Below, piece after piece: positions 1 through 64,000 of a stretch of DNA of 64,000 nucleotides. Numbering within the stretch: the first letter of the stretch is position 1; every line of letters starts with the position of its first letter. The notes below the pieces were generated by a model. The model was not told the origin of the DNA. It made no database searches and was given only the letters and a program-made list of their open reading frames with translations. The position numbers and the translations under genes are program-made. Source of the DNA: Amorphochlora amoebiformis (lineage: Eukaryota; Cercozoa; Chlorarachniophyceae). The stretch is from contig BAAHQB010000142.1 in assembly GCA_054601695.1 (NCBI GenBank), positions 427,377-491,376 on the forward strand, written 5' to 3'.

Positions 1-43
<43 letters not shown>

Positions 44-53
44 CATATTTCAG

Positions 54-4527
<4,474 letters not shown>

Positions 4528-5847
4528 GGTGTAGCGCTGTTGAAGTCCTTGCCTACTGGTGGAGGCTTAGAATCTGGATGTATACACACCGTTCATAAAC
4601 TTCGAATTAATACCACATACGTGAAAAGTTGAACATTATTTGCACGCGTCTCTGTTACTTCAGTGTAAATACTACTTAAGAATCCAGAGACTTTGAAGCT
4701 TATGCGTAGTGAAAGTGCTCGCGGTTGTTCTAGTTTTAACGGTATTTTCAAAGTGTGCGTGTACATCCAGTATATCCACCAGATATCATATCATAGCTAT
4801 AAGTTGTAGAAGCCGCAACGAACATTGGTACCTCATACCTAGCATACCGTACGCATGCGTACGTATACTATTGAACACGTTCTAGATATTAATAACTTGG
4901 GTATGTACTCTAGATTGGAGTGGTGATACCGACGTAGGCTAGATACCGTACATGTTTCAGAACATACGTGCGAATAAACTATTTAAACCAATCAACTTAG
5001 ATACGAAAAAAAAAGTCACATGACGTGTCATGGTGTACTCGTATACGTATGTATTACTGAGTCGTATACATACGCGGTACTCACTAGGTGTATGCGTCGT
5101 ACGCACATATTATGACCTGGTGTATAATAGTACGCATATGCGTACGTACGTAAACATGCGTATGGTATGCAGCCGCTATTATATACAATAAAGGTACTCC
5201 GAAAGTAATCGTACTAGTCCGGGACTGGGAGAAATAGGAATATAGATGACTGATACCAGTACGTGTGTGTTTTCGCATGGTTCGTCAATGTGTACTCTAG
5301 TACTATACGTATAACAATGTGGGTAATACACTTGTGCGCATACTGAAGTTTTCTACTACAACATACGTACTGCGCACTAGACGTACAACAATCAACATGC
5401 GTACTGATGATGTTAAAACTAGAATATACGTACGTACCTTTACTTTGTAGTGACCGTGTCTGGTGTGTAGTGAACATTTTGAGTACTCGCAATGGAATCG
5501 TCAGCATCATTTCGATTCCTGCTACTCACGTATGTACAGAGAGTCATTCTGATAATCGCTTCGCACCGTATCAGCTTTATCTTATTGAATGCTAGAATGG
5601 CTTATCGCACTGAGTACTCTAGTACTAGTAGTACTTCTCTGTTTGTGATAATCTAGATAATGTACGCGTTATTCCCATTGCCACAATTGTAGTATATTAC
5701 ATCGTACTTAATTTGCTACTACTAGCAAATTATAGCCATACACTCCCCGTACGCGTATGATATACACTAGTACAACCAACTTACTACTCGATCATAGTAT
5801 CTAGAGTATGCTTGTATACGCCGTACGAGTGTAATATTATACATATA

Positions 5848-5883
<36 letters not shown>

Positions 5884-5892
5884 GGTATATAT

Positions 5893-5928
<36 letters not shown>

Positions 5929-5938
5929 CACATATATA

Positions 5939-6016
<78 letters not shown>

Positions 6017-6036
6017 CGTATATATATATATATGTA

Positions 6037-6080
<44 letters not shown>

Positions 6081-6615
6081 CTAATACTAACTATGTTATG
6101 TATACATATCATGACATAACTATATAATGGATGCAAAACGGTTGAACGGTGATATGATTCCTAAGACAAAATTATTTCACGCATTTGATGCAAAAACCGC
6201 GCTGGTCTCTTGTACACGAAGCCCAGGACACTCATCTCTCTGACGGTAACATACAACTAAACTAAATCATGCACAACTCACATTCCATTACTATATAATA
6301 AGCAACGGTCCTGAAAAATAAAAAAAAAGAGGGAGAACAGATTGCAAGGAACAGATTCATAGACTAAGTCTTTCTCCGACACGGATAGGTCTACACGAAT
6401 TATTCAATATATGTTGCTGCCGGGAACAGGCACGTTAACACGATTTTCTATCGACGATGTTAACGAAGGAATCGACCGGTGTTAGAGCCTCAGGGAGACA
6501 GCAATACATTATCAATCTTAGAGCCAGGTGGATATTGTCATATCCGGGATGTTGAACGATAGATAGATACCTTAGTATTTAATTCTATATATATATATAT
6601 ATAAATAAATGAATG

Positions 6616-6652
<37 letters not shown>

Positions 6653-6764
6653 ATACATACACCAAGGTACACATATATTAGAGAGGGTTGCGCTTGAACT
6701 TCTTGGAGTATGCTTTCCTAAATGGCGTCTCGTTAATCAAGACGGTCGGTAGCCCATATGAGCT
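4528..6764. other. Intergenic region between the dynamin gene and the zinc-finger gene
   Basis: About 2.2 kb between two converging genes. 4528-5830 is unique sequence rich in short palindromic words (TACGTA, CTAGTACTAG, GCGTACGT) and carries one GTCAC/TGACGTGTCA cluster near 5012-5031. 5840-6080 is (TA)n. 6085-6764 is unique and includes the 3' flank of the zinc-finger gene. The small open frames here show no recognisable protein. Confidence 0.6.
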
Positions 6765-7880
6765 CTACGCCTTTTTATGCACTCGAAGGTGACGTTTAAG
6801 ATTGGACTTTTGCGCAAACCCACGGTCACACTCGCTGCAACGGAACGGACGCTCCCCTGTGTGGATACGTATGTGAGCTACAAGGTTCGACCTCTGCTTA
6901 AAACCCTTCTCACAGTGCGTGCAGAAGAAGCGCTTCTTGGGATGTGAGGGCTGAGAGTTTACAATAGGCTTCTTCCAATCCCGTTTAACTGGGCGACGTC
7001 CCTTGGACTGGACCATTGACGACACTGAGAGATCTATCTGGGGTTCCGTCGGCCGGAATCTCTTTCTGCCTCCCATCCGCAATGACGATTTCTTGACATA
7101 ACTTCTAGTGGGGCTTGACACGGGGCTGAGGTATCGTGATCGGGGGCTCTGGGAACCGCTCATGGTCCCACTGCTGCTGTTTTCTCCCTCAGACTGATAC
7201 GTAGAGTCGAGGGAGTCCGAGTGGGTAAGACCAGACGAGGTGAGGCTTTCGGAGATCTCGTAACCCTGGCTGATCCTTAAAGTCCCCGCCCCGGAGGTGG
7301 TGTTGCCGTAGTGCTTCTTTCTCCAGCCAGACTTCTTTTGTTTGCTCGATTTGATCTTCTTTCGTGGAGGCCAAGCGTCACAGAAGTCCTCAGAGGACTC
7401 GAGATCTGAGTGCTCGAATTCGTCCTTGTCGCTGATATTATACTCCTCATTCTGAGACCAGACAGTCTCAGTGGTATGCTCTGACGACTTGTCTTCCTTC
7501 TCCTCAACCACCTTGTCAGAGGCCCGGTATACTGCGGCCTTGAGGTCCTCGTGCTTTAATGGAGTCGCGGTGCATTTTCGGCACCATTCTGCCCCGTTTA
7601 AGACTTGAATTGAGCAATCCATGCAGGTACTTACCCCGCACCTGTCGCAACGCAGCGGCGACTCCAAGTGCGAGTTTCCGCAGATGCTGGCCTTGGCGGC
7701 AGACGCAATTGGGGGAAGGGTGAGATTTCTGGTGTCCATACTGTATTCTAAACTCGGTATATTCTCCGTGAAGATACTATCCGAGAGTATTATACTCATG
7801 GGAACTTTTATACAATCCCAGGGACCGCGGGAGCGATAGCTTCGTACGGGCGGTTGCTGACCGCAGCCTGGTTCCGCCAC
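6765..7880 (-). CDS. C2H2 zinc-finger protein, probable transcription factor, single exon
   Basis: A 371-codon uninterrupted frame, the only long non-repetitive ORF in the window. Near the N-terminus residues C78, C81, C86, C89, C100 and C103 form a compact Cys cluster (C-x2-C-x4-C-x2-C-x10-C-x2-C), likely a zinc-binding module; C67 and H71 may belong to it. The middle (about 120-310) is charged, Ser-rich and presumably disordered, with a basic stretch near 172-189 that could be a nuclear localisation signal. The C-terminus holds two tandem C2H2 fingers: C320/C323/H336/H340 and C348/C351/H364/H368, joined by the canonical linker TGERPF, which indicates sequence-specific DNA binding. The protein ends three residues after the last His. 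Met1 or Met28 could be the start; I kept the longer frame. It lies 277 bp downstream of another minus-strand gene. The DNA target and orthologue are unknown. Confidence 0.85.
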   Translation of the reverse strand: MAEPGCGQQPPVRSYRSRGPWDCIKVPMSIILSDSIFTENIPSLEYSMDTRNLTLPPIASAAKASICGNSHLESPLRCDRCGVSTCMDCSIQVLNGAEWCRKCTATPLKHEDLKAAVYRASDKVVEEKEDKSSEHTTETVWSQNEEYNISDKDEFEHSDLESSEDFCDAWPPRKKIKSSKQKKSGWRKKHYGNTTSGAGTLRISQGYEISESLTSSGLTHSDSLDSTYQSEGENSSSGTMSGSQSPRSRYLSPVSSPTRSYVKKSSLRMGGRKRFRPTEPQIDLSVSSMVQSKGRRPVKRDWKKPIVNSQPSHPKKRFFCTHCEKGFKQRSNLVAHIRIHTGERPFRCSECDRGFAQKSNLKRHLRVHKKA

Positions 7881-8156
7881 TGGGCGCGATAGGAGAGGAA
7901 GTCTGCTTTATAAGACACAAAACGGCTGACTTATTCTGTCTAAAATACCAAGAAGAACAAAACACCGAATAAATATTAATGTAAATGGTTGGTTGCGCGT
8001 AGGTATATTTGCCAATATCAATGGTTTTGCAAAACTGTCGTGCGTCCAGAGGCTTTTGGTTAGTATTCTAGAAACTATATCGAATTACTTTAACATAAAG
8101 AGAATTGTACCTTTGAATTTGTGAGAGGAATAGAACTATTCGAAACATTAATATGA
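7881..8156. other. Short spacer between two minus-strand genes
   Basis: 277 bp between the stop of the upstream minus-strand gene and the first possible Met of the zinc-finger gene. AT-rich unique sequence, the presumed promoter and 5' leader of the zinc-finger gene. I see no clear core element. Confidence 0.4.
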
Positions 8157-8901
<745 letters not shown>

Positions 8902-8928
8902 CTTTCACATTTCCAATTACATAATATA

Positions 8929-9019
<91 letters not shown>

Positions 9020-9022
9020 TAG

Positions 9023-9053
<31 letters not shown>

Positions 9054-9250
9054 GATATAATATAATATTATGTAATATTATACATGTGTGCATGAGTGTG
9101 TATATGTGTGTGTCGTATATGTATAAATGTGTATGCCTCTATCTACAGCTGTAAGAACTGTAATTCTAGAATTACCGTAGAGTACTAGAGTAGATGAGAA
9201 GATGTAATCATTCTAGTGATTGTACTAGTACTAGTACTAGTAGTAGTAAC

Positions 9251-9294
<44 letters not shown>

Positions 9295-9769
9295 TGTACA
9301 CATATGTCTAGATTTGTGCGTGTGTGTGCACGTGCCACGTATACATATTGGTGTGTATGTATATACTAGATATAATACAGTATCGGCATAAGTCGATGCA
9401 TACGATACTCCTAGAGACTCGTACTAGCATAATATTACAACTAGAAAGAATGTCCATGGATACTACGGTAGCTAAGTACCATACTGTACGCGATTAAGTA
9501 CCTTGTGATATACAGTAACATGCCACGAAAATAAACCCTGACAGCTACACACCCCATCACTTCACCGCTTCTGAAAAATATACATCGTCCTCCCCCCCCC
9601 TAAAAATGTTACGGCTTTCCTCGCACAGTATATCTAAACCAACCACAACCCTCTGTATTCAAGGTTTACCTTTGGAATACTCTTATTGGTCACTTCGGAA
9701 CAGTCCGCCTAAACAGCTCGCGTTCCCCCCGCAATGCCGCTTTTTAAAGGGGAAAATTAATTACTTTAC
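8902..9769. other. Repeat and unique sequence between minus-strand exons
   Basis: 8930-9060 is (TA)n, 9090-9170 is TG-rich, 9170-9260 is unique with CTAGTACTAG repeats, 9262-9295 is (TA)n, and the rest to 9769 is unique. Probably intronic to the minus-strand gene if the exon at 9770-9985 belongs to it. One further exon-like island on the minus strand (about 9511-9534, AG before, GT after) is not secure. Confidence 0.4.
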
Positions 9770-9985
9770 CGTTAGTATCGGGGATTCATTTTTTATTTTA
9801 GATGCAATATGTCTCATATCGGCCGAGATACATAACATATCCAAAAGAATTGACATATCTGTTATGTCACCGGTAATACCCGGTAGTAGCCGCCAGTAAC
9901 GCAGCGTGTCGGGGCCTGTAACGGATGGGGTGGAGATGTCTGATGGTCGTGCAGGTGCGGCGAGTATGCATGCTGTCATAGACAC
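9770..9985 (-). CDS. Possible first coding exon of a minus-strand gene
   Basis: A 72-codon frame begins with ATG at 9985 and reaches a good donor (ACG|GTAAAG) at 9769, just before an in-frame stop. The second half (GDITDMSILLDMLCISADMR followed by H-I-A-S-K-I-K) looks like two amphipathic helices. It could be the 5' exon of the gene ending at 8157, but I could not find intermediate exons with matching phases. There is only a faint resemblance to the N-terminal helix of FBPase-type phosphatases, which I do not claim. Confidence 0.3.
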
Positions 9986-10452
9986 AAACCTACGTACACG
10001 CGCTCACAACCAGTATACATTCTCTCGCGGGTCGTGGGCTACAATGTACACATTTACACGGCGAAGGTCTCAGCTCTCATGGTGGTGATCTGATATACCC
10101 TCAGATGCAACTATTTTACATGTTTCGCTTACCTACGCACGCAAACGGCAGTTATGCATGGATTCGTAGGCCATAATACATCAGTTTACAAACCTCCTGG
10201 GGCAAGTTTTTTTCAATTTCTGCCACGGTCGCAGGCTATCAACACACACACCTAGATTTCTCTCGCGGGTCATGAAAACACATACATGGACCGGCGATAT
10301 GCTCTCATAGACCTTAGACACCGATGTAGATGACCGCATGTATCCGTTATATGTTCGCGCGGGTACAGACTTCATAGTAAGTATAAAAGAATGTAAGAAG
10401 CAGATATGATCAACTCATAAGCGCCATGCTCCATATATGTTATATGCATGTG

Positions 10453-10516
<64 letters not shown>

Positions 10517-10690
10517 CTATGTATGAGATGTGATGATGCGATATTCTAGGGACGGAGTTTAAGCACAGCGAGACTAGTTATGGTGGGCGTGATTATTATT
10601 CTGATGTACTTGACCAGCTACACTTTTGTGAGAGGTTTGACCTAATGATGAACATTCGACTGTATGTAAAAACTCAATGGGTACTCCCTC
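9986..10690. other. Unique intergenic sequence with a short (TA)n block
   Basis: Unique sequence with two copies of a TCTCTCGCGGGTC word (near 10020 and 10259) followed in both cases by CGGCGA and CTCTCA at similar spacing, so an old local duplication is likely. (TA)n at 10455-10512. I see no supported exon. Confidence 0.4.
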
Positions 10691-10920
10691 ATTTCCTCCT
10701 TGTGCTCTCATTTCCCTCCTCTCTCCTCTCTCTCCTCTCCCTCTCTCCTCCCTCTTCCTCTCTTCTCTATGTATCCTTTTCCCTCCCCTCTCCCCTCCTC
10801 TCCCGTGTTCTCTCTATCTCTCTCTCTCTCTCTTATGCCTCTTTCTCTCTCCCTCTCTCTCTTCACCCGCTATCTAGTCGTCCTACTCTTCTCCTCTCTA
10901 TTATCCCTCACGCATCCTCA

Positions 10921-10962
<42 letters not shown>

Positions 10963-11274
10963 TTCTATTGCTCTCGCTCTCGCTCTCTGTCGCGCTTTCT
11001 CCTTTACTCTCTCTATCTCTCTCCTCTCTTCATTCCTCCCCCTCTCTTCCTCTTCTTCTCCTCTCTGCCACCCCCCTCTCTCTCTCTCTCTCTCTCTTTC
11101 TCTCACTCTCCTCTCTAGCTCTCTCTCTTTCATTCTCTCTTTCTTTCTCTCCCTCTCCCTCTGTCCTGCCCTCTCGCTCGCACACTCTCTACTTCTCTCT
11201 TTCATTCTCTTGCCGTCTCACACCATCTACCTCTCTCACTCACTCTCCCTCTCTCTCTCACGGACTCTCCCTTC

Positions 11275-11305
<31 letters not shown>

Positions 11306-11335
11306 TTTCTCTCTCTCCTCTCTCACGTTCAAACG
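10691..11335 (+). repeat. Polypyrimidine (CT)n-rich tract, 645 bp
   Basis: Almost uninterrupted C/T on the plus strand, with CTCT, CCCTCT and TTTC variants and rare purines. It gives three overlapping Ser/Leu/Pro-rich and Arg/Glu-rich frames that are compositional artefacts. It lies just 5' of the first plausible exons of the long plus-strand gene. Confidence 0.9.
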
Positions 11336-11506
11336 CTTGTAATTTTTTGAAATATTTGAAAACATATTTTCTGTCTTCTAGAATCACGTGAAGATTATAC
11401 ACAAGTCACAAGAAAGCAGAAATTAAGCTTAACCCTACATGAGAATAATAGTACTTCATCATCTCATGCATCTTCTCTCAGGTTGGCGAGCTAGCCACAT
11501 TGTATG

Positions 11507-11543
<37 letters not shown>

Positions 11544-11581
11544 CTACACATATATATACATATATATATGTATATATATAG

Positions 11582-11654
<73 letters not shown>

Positions 11655-11811
11655 GTGTGTGTCTGTGTGTGTCTGTGTGTGTGTGTGTGTTTGTGTGTCT
11701 CTGTGTCTATCTTTATAAATATATAATATATACTATACACACACACATATATATATATAATAAATGGCAGTCATTCATTAGACTTCTTTCAATTCAATTC
11801 AAACCCTCTCT

Positions 11812-11851
<40 letters not shown>

Positions 11852-11950
11852 AAATATATATATATATATATATATACATACATACATACATAGCATATAA
11901 TATATAATATATAATATATATACATACATATATATATATATATATAACAG
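11336..11950. other. Unique island then (TA)n/(TG)n
   Basis: 11336-11500 is unique with two exon-like pieces on the plus strand (11376-11398 and 11483-11502, both with AG before and GT after) that do not join in phase to the exon at 11951. 11505-11945 is (TA)n and (TG)n with one island at 11760-11812. Possibly introns of the long plus-strand gene. Confidence 0.35.
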
Positions 11951-16080
<4,130 letters not shown>

Positions 16081-16165
16081 GTGATCTTGGGATATATAGC
16101 AATACTGTGTTTGTGTGTGTTTGTGTAGATGTGTGTATATATTGCATGTGTATGGATATATATAT

Positions 16166-16211
<46 letters not shown>

Positions 16212-16494
16212 ATATACATAGATATATAGTGCATATACACATACATAGATTATAGCTACTGTGTGTGTGTGTGTGTGTATGTATGTATACACATATTGCA
16301 TGTATGTATATATATCTGCTGTGCGTGTGTATGTTGTGTGGATGTATGTATGTATATATATATTCATACATAAATATATATATATATATATATATATAAT
16401 ATACATATATATACACACATATATATATGTGTGTATAGCTGCTATGTATGTGTGAATGTATGAATGAATGTATGTAATGCATATAAATATATAT

Positions 16495-16565
<71 letters not shown>

Positions 16566-18056
16566 TTAGGGTTAGGCCTTATTCCTATTCCTAACCCTAA
16601 TCCCAACCCTACACCCACCCGTTATCCTGACCCTAACCCTAATCCAAACTCTAACCCTAACCCTAACCCTTACCCTAACCCTAACTCCAAACTTACCCCT
16701 AATCTCAACCCTAACTCTAGTCCCTACCTTAACCCTAATCCCAACCCTAACCCTAAAACCAACGGCTGGGATTGTATTATACGTATATGTATGTATGTAC
16801 ATGTCATACATCGACATAATATATATATATATATATATATATTATATACTAACCCTAAACCCAACCCAATCTAACCCTAAGCCCAACCCTAACCCTAATC
16901 CTAACTATAACCCTAATGCCAACCCTAACCCTTGTCCCTACCCTAACCCCAATCCACCCTACTACTAATCCAAATTCTACCCGTAAACCCAACCCTAACC
17001 CTAATCCTAACTTTAACCCTAATCCCAACCCTAACCCTCATCCTAACATTATTAATCCAAGCACTTATCCTTACCCTAACCTTAACACTAATCCCAACCC
17101 TAAACCTTATTCTAACCTAAACCCTAATCCCAACCCTAACCGTAACCCTAACCTTAACCTTAATCCCAACCGTAACCCCAATCCTAACCTTAACCCTAAT
17201 CCCGCCCTAAACCTTATTCTAACCTTAACCCTAATCCCAACCCTAACCCTTATCCTAACCTTAACCCTAATCCCAACCCTAACCCTAATCCTACCTCAAC
17301 CTAAATCCCAACCCCAACCCTTATCCTAACCTTAACCCTAATCCCAACCCTAACCCTAATCCTAACCTTAACCTAAATCCCAACCCTAACCCTTATCCTA
17401 ACCTTAACCCTAATCCCAACCCTAACCCTAATCCTAAACCTAAATCCCAACCCCAACCCTTATCCTAACCTTAACCCTAATCCCAACCCTAACCCTAATC
17501 CTACCTTAACCTAAATCCCAACCCTAACCCTTATCCTAACCTTAACCCTAATCCCAATCCTAACCCTTATCCTAACCTTAACCCTAATCCTAACCTTAGA
17601 TCCCAACCCTAACCCTTATCCTAACCTTAACCCTAATCCTAACCCTAACCTTAATCCTAATCCCAACCCTAACCCTTATCCTAACCTTAACCCTAATCCT
17701 AATCCTAACCTTAATCCTAATCCCAACCCTAACCCTTATCCTAACCTTAACCCTAATCCTTATAATCCTAATCCCAACCCTAACCCTTATCCTAACCTTA
17801 ATCTTTATCCTAATCCTAATCTTAATCCTAATCCCAACCCTAACCCTTATCCTAACCCTTAATCCTAATCCTAATCCTAACCTTAATCCTAATCCCAACC
17901 CTAACCCTTATCCTAACCCTTAATCTTAGTCCTAATCCTAACCTTAATCCTAATCCCAACCCTAACCCTTATCCTAACCTTAATCTTAATCCTAATCCTA
18001 ACCTTAATCCTAATCCCAACCCTAACCCTTATCCTAACCCTTAATCTTAATCTAAG
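16566..18056 (+). repeat. Interstitial telomere-like array, degenerate CCCTAA, about 1.5 kb
   Basis: CCCTAA with frequent substitutions. From about 17100 it is organised into longer units alternating CCCAACCCTAACCCTTAT and CCTAACCTTAACCCTAAT, i.e. a longer-period satellite built on the telomere hexamer. It is flanked on both sides by single-copy sequence and sits inside an intron, so it is not a chromosome end. The Asn-Pro and Thr-Leu frames through it are artefacts. Confidence 0.95.
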
Positions 18057-18080
18057 CAATTACCCCTAACCTACCTATAG

Positions 18081-26970
<8,890 letters not shown>

Positions 26971-27690
26971 ATTCTAACCAAACTTAAGACTTAAGGTCCT
27001 CGCATATGCCATCGTGGATATTCTGGATATTGTATGAGTTGACCGTAAAATTTTAATAATAATAATTAATACCAAGTGTTTGACTAGATTTACTTGAGAT
27101 ATCATTATCTAGAGAACCTTGTGACATATCGGAAGGTATCATCACTCACTAGATTCAAGAGCCAGTAGCCGTCATTGACAGTCTAGACAAGACAGTAGTC
27201 AATGATTAGTCAGACTCTGTCCGAGTAGTACTTGACTAGCTACTAGAGCTAGTGTAAACGAATTAGGAGATTATCTACATTATTCTAGTAACGACTAGAC
27301 GAGTATTAATTACTAGATTAGTGTGTGGTTACATGATGTATCAGATCAATCGTTGGCACAATAGCAGATATAACGCCGCGATAAATGCTCAAAAAATAAT
27401 TTTTTAATTACATGTTATAAAAAGCCATTATAATTAATCTAGTTAATTAATTATGATCGACTACTCATGCAGTACTCAGATTTGTTTATTATCAGATTGG
27501 AATCTAACTATTATTTTCCAGTGTCTCATCTAGAGCATAGCTATATAGGAGTCGCATGGGAGACACTCTAAATATTCAAGCTTTAACTAGTTTAAGTTCG
27601 ATTTATCCGTTAGCATAACGACGGTTTCGTGCCGAAGTAACGGTTACGTGCCGAAGTAACGCTAGTAACGGTTACGTGCCGAAGTAACGG
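26971..27690. other. Intergenic region between converging genes
   Basis: 720 bp of unique AT-rich sequence with many CTAGT/ACTAG words between the stop of the long plus-strand gene and the stop of the minus-strand UPRT gene. Its right end holds the tandem repeat listed separately. Confidence 0.6.

Positions 27691-27711
<21 letters not shown>
27620..27711 (-). repeat. Four-copy tandem repeat including the last codons of the UPRT gene
   Basis: On the minus strand the word CCGTTACTTCGGCACG occurs four times. The first copy encodes the final residues R-Y-F-G-T of UPRT. It is followed by TGA, and the next two copies are followed by TAA. Confidence 0.85.
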
Positions 27712-31599
<3,888 letters not shown>

Positions 31600-32136
31600 C
31601 GCAGATTCCGGCCGACTTTTAAATTTATGTTTTACAGTTTTACATAACGCTCAGTCACGGAGGAGTCACGTATCGTGATATTGCACAGTGTCACGTTTTG
31701 TCACGACGTTGGACGCGAAAAGTCACAGTTAGTGACAAAGCGATCGCGGCCAATCACGCGGGCACAGCGAGGTAGGCAAACGCTCGCGTTTGCGGGGCCA
31801 AACCGCTCTGTGGGCTTTCGGGTTGTGCGGAAAACAGTTTTGAGATATTTAGGGCTGCCCATCCAATGAGGCTTGTGTTTTAGAGCATGAACCAGTGTGT
31901 TTTGGGGATATTCGCACATATTTTTCACGCATCTCCTGTATATTGCTATTAGGCGTGGCCTGATACTGCTTCGCTCCAAAAAAGGTATGTAGCTTCTAGA
32001 TGAACCCCTTTTTCGGGCTGGAGAGAATTTTGCTGGGGGAATTTGGTTGAGACGGACGGAAATGGTGTTCTGGTTGGAAGGGTGCGAATGTCTCGGGCTG
32101 AGCACGTCTCTGTGTGTGTCTGAATAGAAATACAGC
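31600..32136. promoter_or_regulatory. Bidirectional promoter region between UPRT and CTNNBL1
   Basis: 537 bp of repeat-free sequence between two divergent start codons. GTCAC (or its complement GTGAC) occurs six times in about 83 bp (31654, 31665, 31690, 31700, 31722, 31732), several as GTCACG. This density is far above chance and suggests binding sites shared by both genes. I see no TATA box at a convincing distance. The role is inferred from position and motif density. Confidence 0.55.
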
Positions 32137-51385
<19,249 letters not shown>

Positions 51386-51941
51386 ATAGCGATTAACACA
51401 AGTAATACGGCATTCGTCATTCACTGAGCTCAGACCTTTGCGCGGTGTCTAGGTGTAGTATCCACATCGATCATTCAAAGACGATACATCAATGTTCTAT
51501 ATCTAGTGTATGTTATATACTAGTATACGGAAACCTGCGTGCAGCTCACATCGCAGTCTATTGACTAGATCTGTAGATATTCAGTTGAAAAATGAAGTCA
51601 TTAGGTGTCATAGTAACAACTTTACAATTAGTGCGGCAGAAGTACGATCTAGACGATGTATATACTATAGACATATGCGCACGTTCATACTTGTGGTATT
51701 AGTACTAGTACTAGTACTTAGTAATTAAATCTAATAAACATCTCGGAGTAAGTTGCGCCGTTGCCGGCGTCCATTACGTCACGCGAAATATCTAGTATAT
51801 CACCGGATCACTCCTCGATCTTGTAAAACCCAAAAGTAAATTAACCGTTGGGTTGGTTAGGGCCCACGTACTAACGTACTGCCATTGTCTGGCTTAACTA
51901 GTGTAAGTGACTTTATACTGAAGCAATGATTGTTCCATTTA
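51386..51941. other. Intergenic region between converging CTNNBL1 and PTGES2-like genes
   Basis: 556 bp of unique sequence, no repeats, holding the 3' flanks of both genes. ACTAGTACTAGTACTTAG at about 51703 and TTACGTCACG at about 51773. No coding frame supported. Confidence 0.6.

Positions 51942-64000
<12,059 letters not shown>

Noticed and set aside
9606-9899. 97-codon plus-strand ORF
   Set aside because: It overlaps a more protein-like minus-strand frame and shows no motif. Neither is well supported, and the minus frame has a good donor.
9770-9985. Fructose-1,6-bisphosphatase N-terminus
   Set aside because: Only a loose helix pattern matches and no downstream exon carries phosphatase motifs.
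16570-18000. Asn-Pro and Val-Arg repeat proteins
   Set aside because: Translations of CCCTAA/TTAGGG arrays; frame is open only because the hexamer has no stop in those frames.
16566-18056. A true chromosome end
   Set aside because: Single-copy exons lie on both sides and the array is degenerate and intronic.

Overview
The window is nuclear DNA from an intron-rich eukaryote whose genome is full of simple repeats. Introns are GT-AG, the genetic code is standard, and the telomere-like repeat is TTAGGG/CCCTAA. Most long open frames are translations of (TA)n, (CT)n/(AG)n or CCCTAA repeats and are not genes. The real genes are broken into exons of 7-250 nt (mostly 25-100 nt) separated by introns made largely of (TA)n, pyrimidine tracts and interstitial telomere-like arrays. 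I rebuilt the genes by hand, joining short non-repetitive islands that have AG before and GT after and that keep reading-frame phase across every junction. I cannot place the species; an intron-rich protist lineage fits best.

Layout from left to right: (1) 54-4527 (+), 3' part of a dynamin-related GTPase (end of the middle domain plus the whole GTPase effector domain). (2) 4528-6764, intergenic. (3) 6765-7880 (-), an intronless C2H2 zinc-finger gene. (4) 8157-8901 (-), last three exons of an unrecognised gene, with a possible first exon at 9770-9985. (5) 11951-26970 (+), a long unrecognised gene of about 28 small exons; its 3' half is the better supported part. (6) 27691-31599 (-), a complete uracil phosphoribosyltransferase-like gene, 10 exons, 241 codons. 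(7) 32137-51385 (+), a complete beta-catenin-like protein 1 (CTNNBL1) gene, 30 exons, 563 codons, head-to-head with gene 6 across 537 bp. (8) 51942 to beyond the right edge (-), a prostaglandin E synthase 2-like (GST-fold) gene, 13 exons in the window; its most N-terminal part lies outside.

The genes are ordinary housekeeping functions (membrane fission, pyrimidine salvage, splicing, glutathione-fold enzyme) and show no operon-like or pathway link. The unusual thing is the gene architecture. Short pieces that span exon-intron boundaries are duplicated two to ten times next to the functional copy, spaced by (TA)n or TTAGGG arrays. Repeat arrays often start exactly at a splice donor. A roughly 60-bp element recurs at least 13 times inside TTAGGG arrays in a fixed orientation, and one intron holds a dimeric higher-order satellite.
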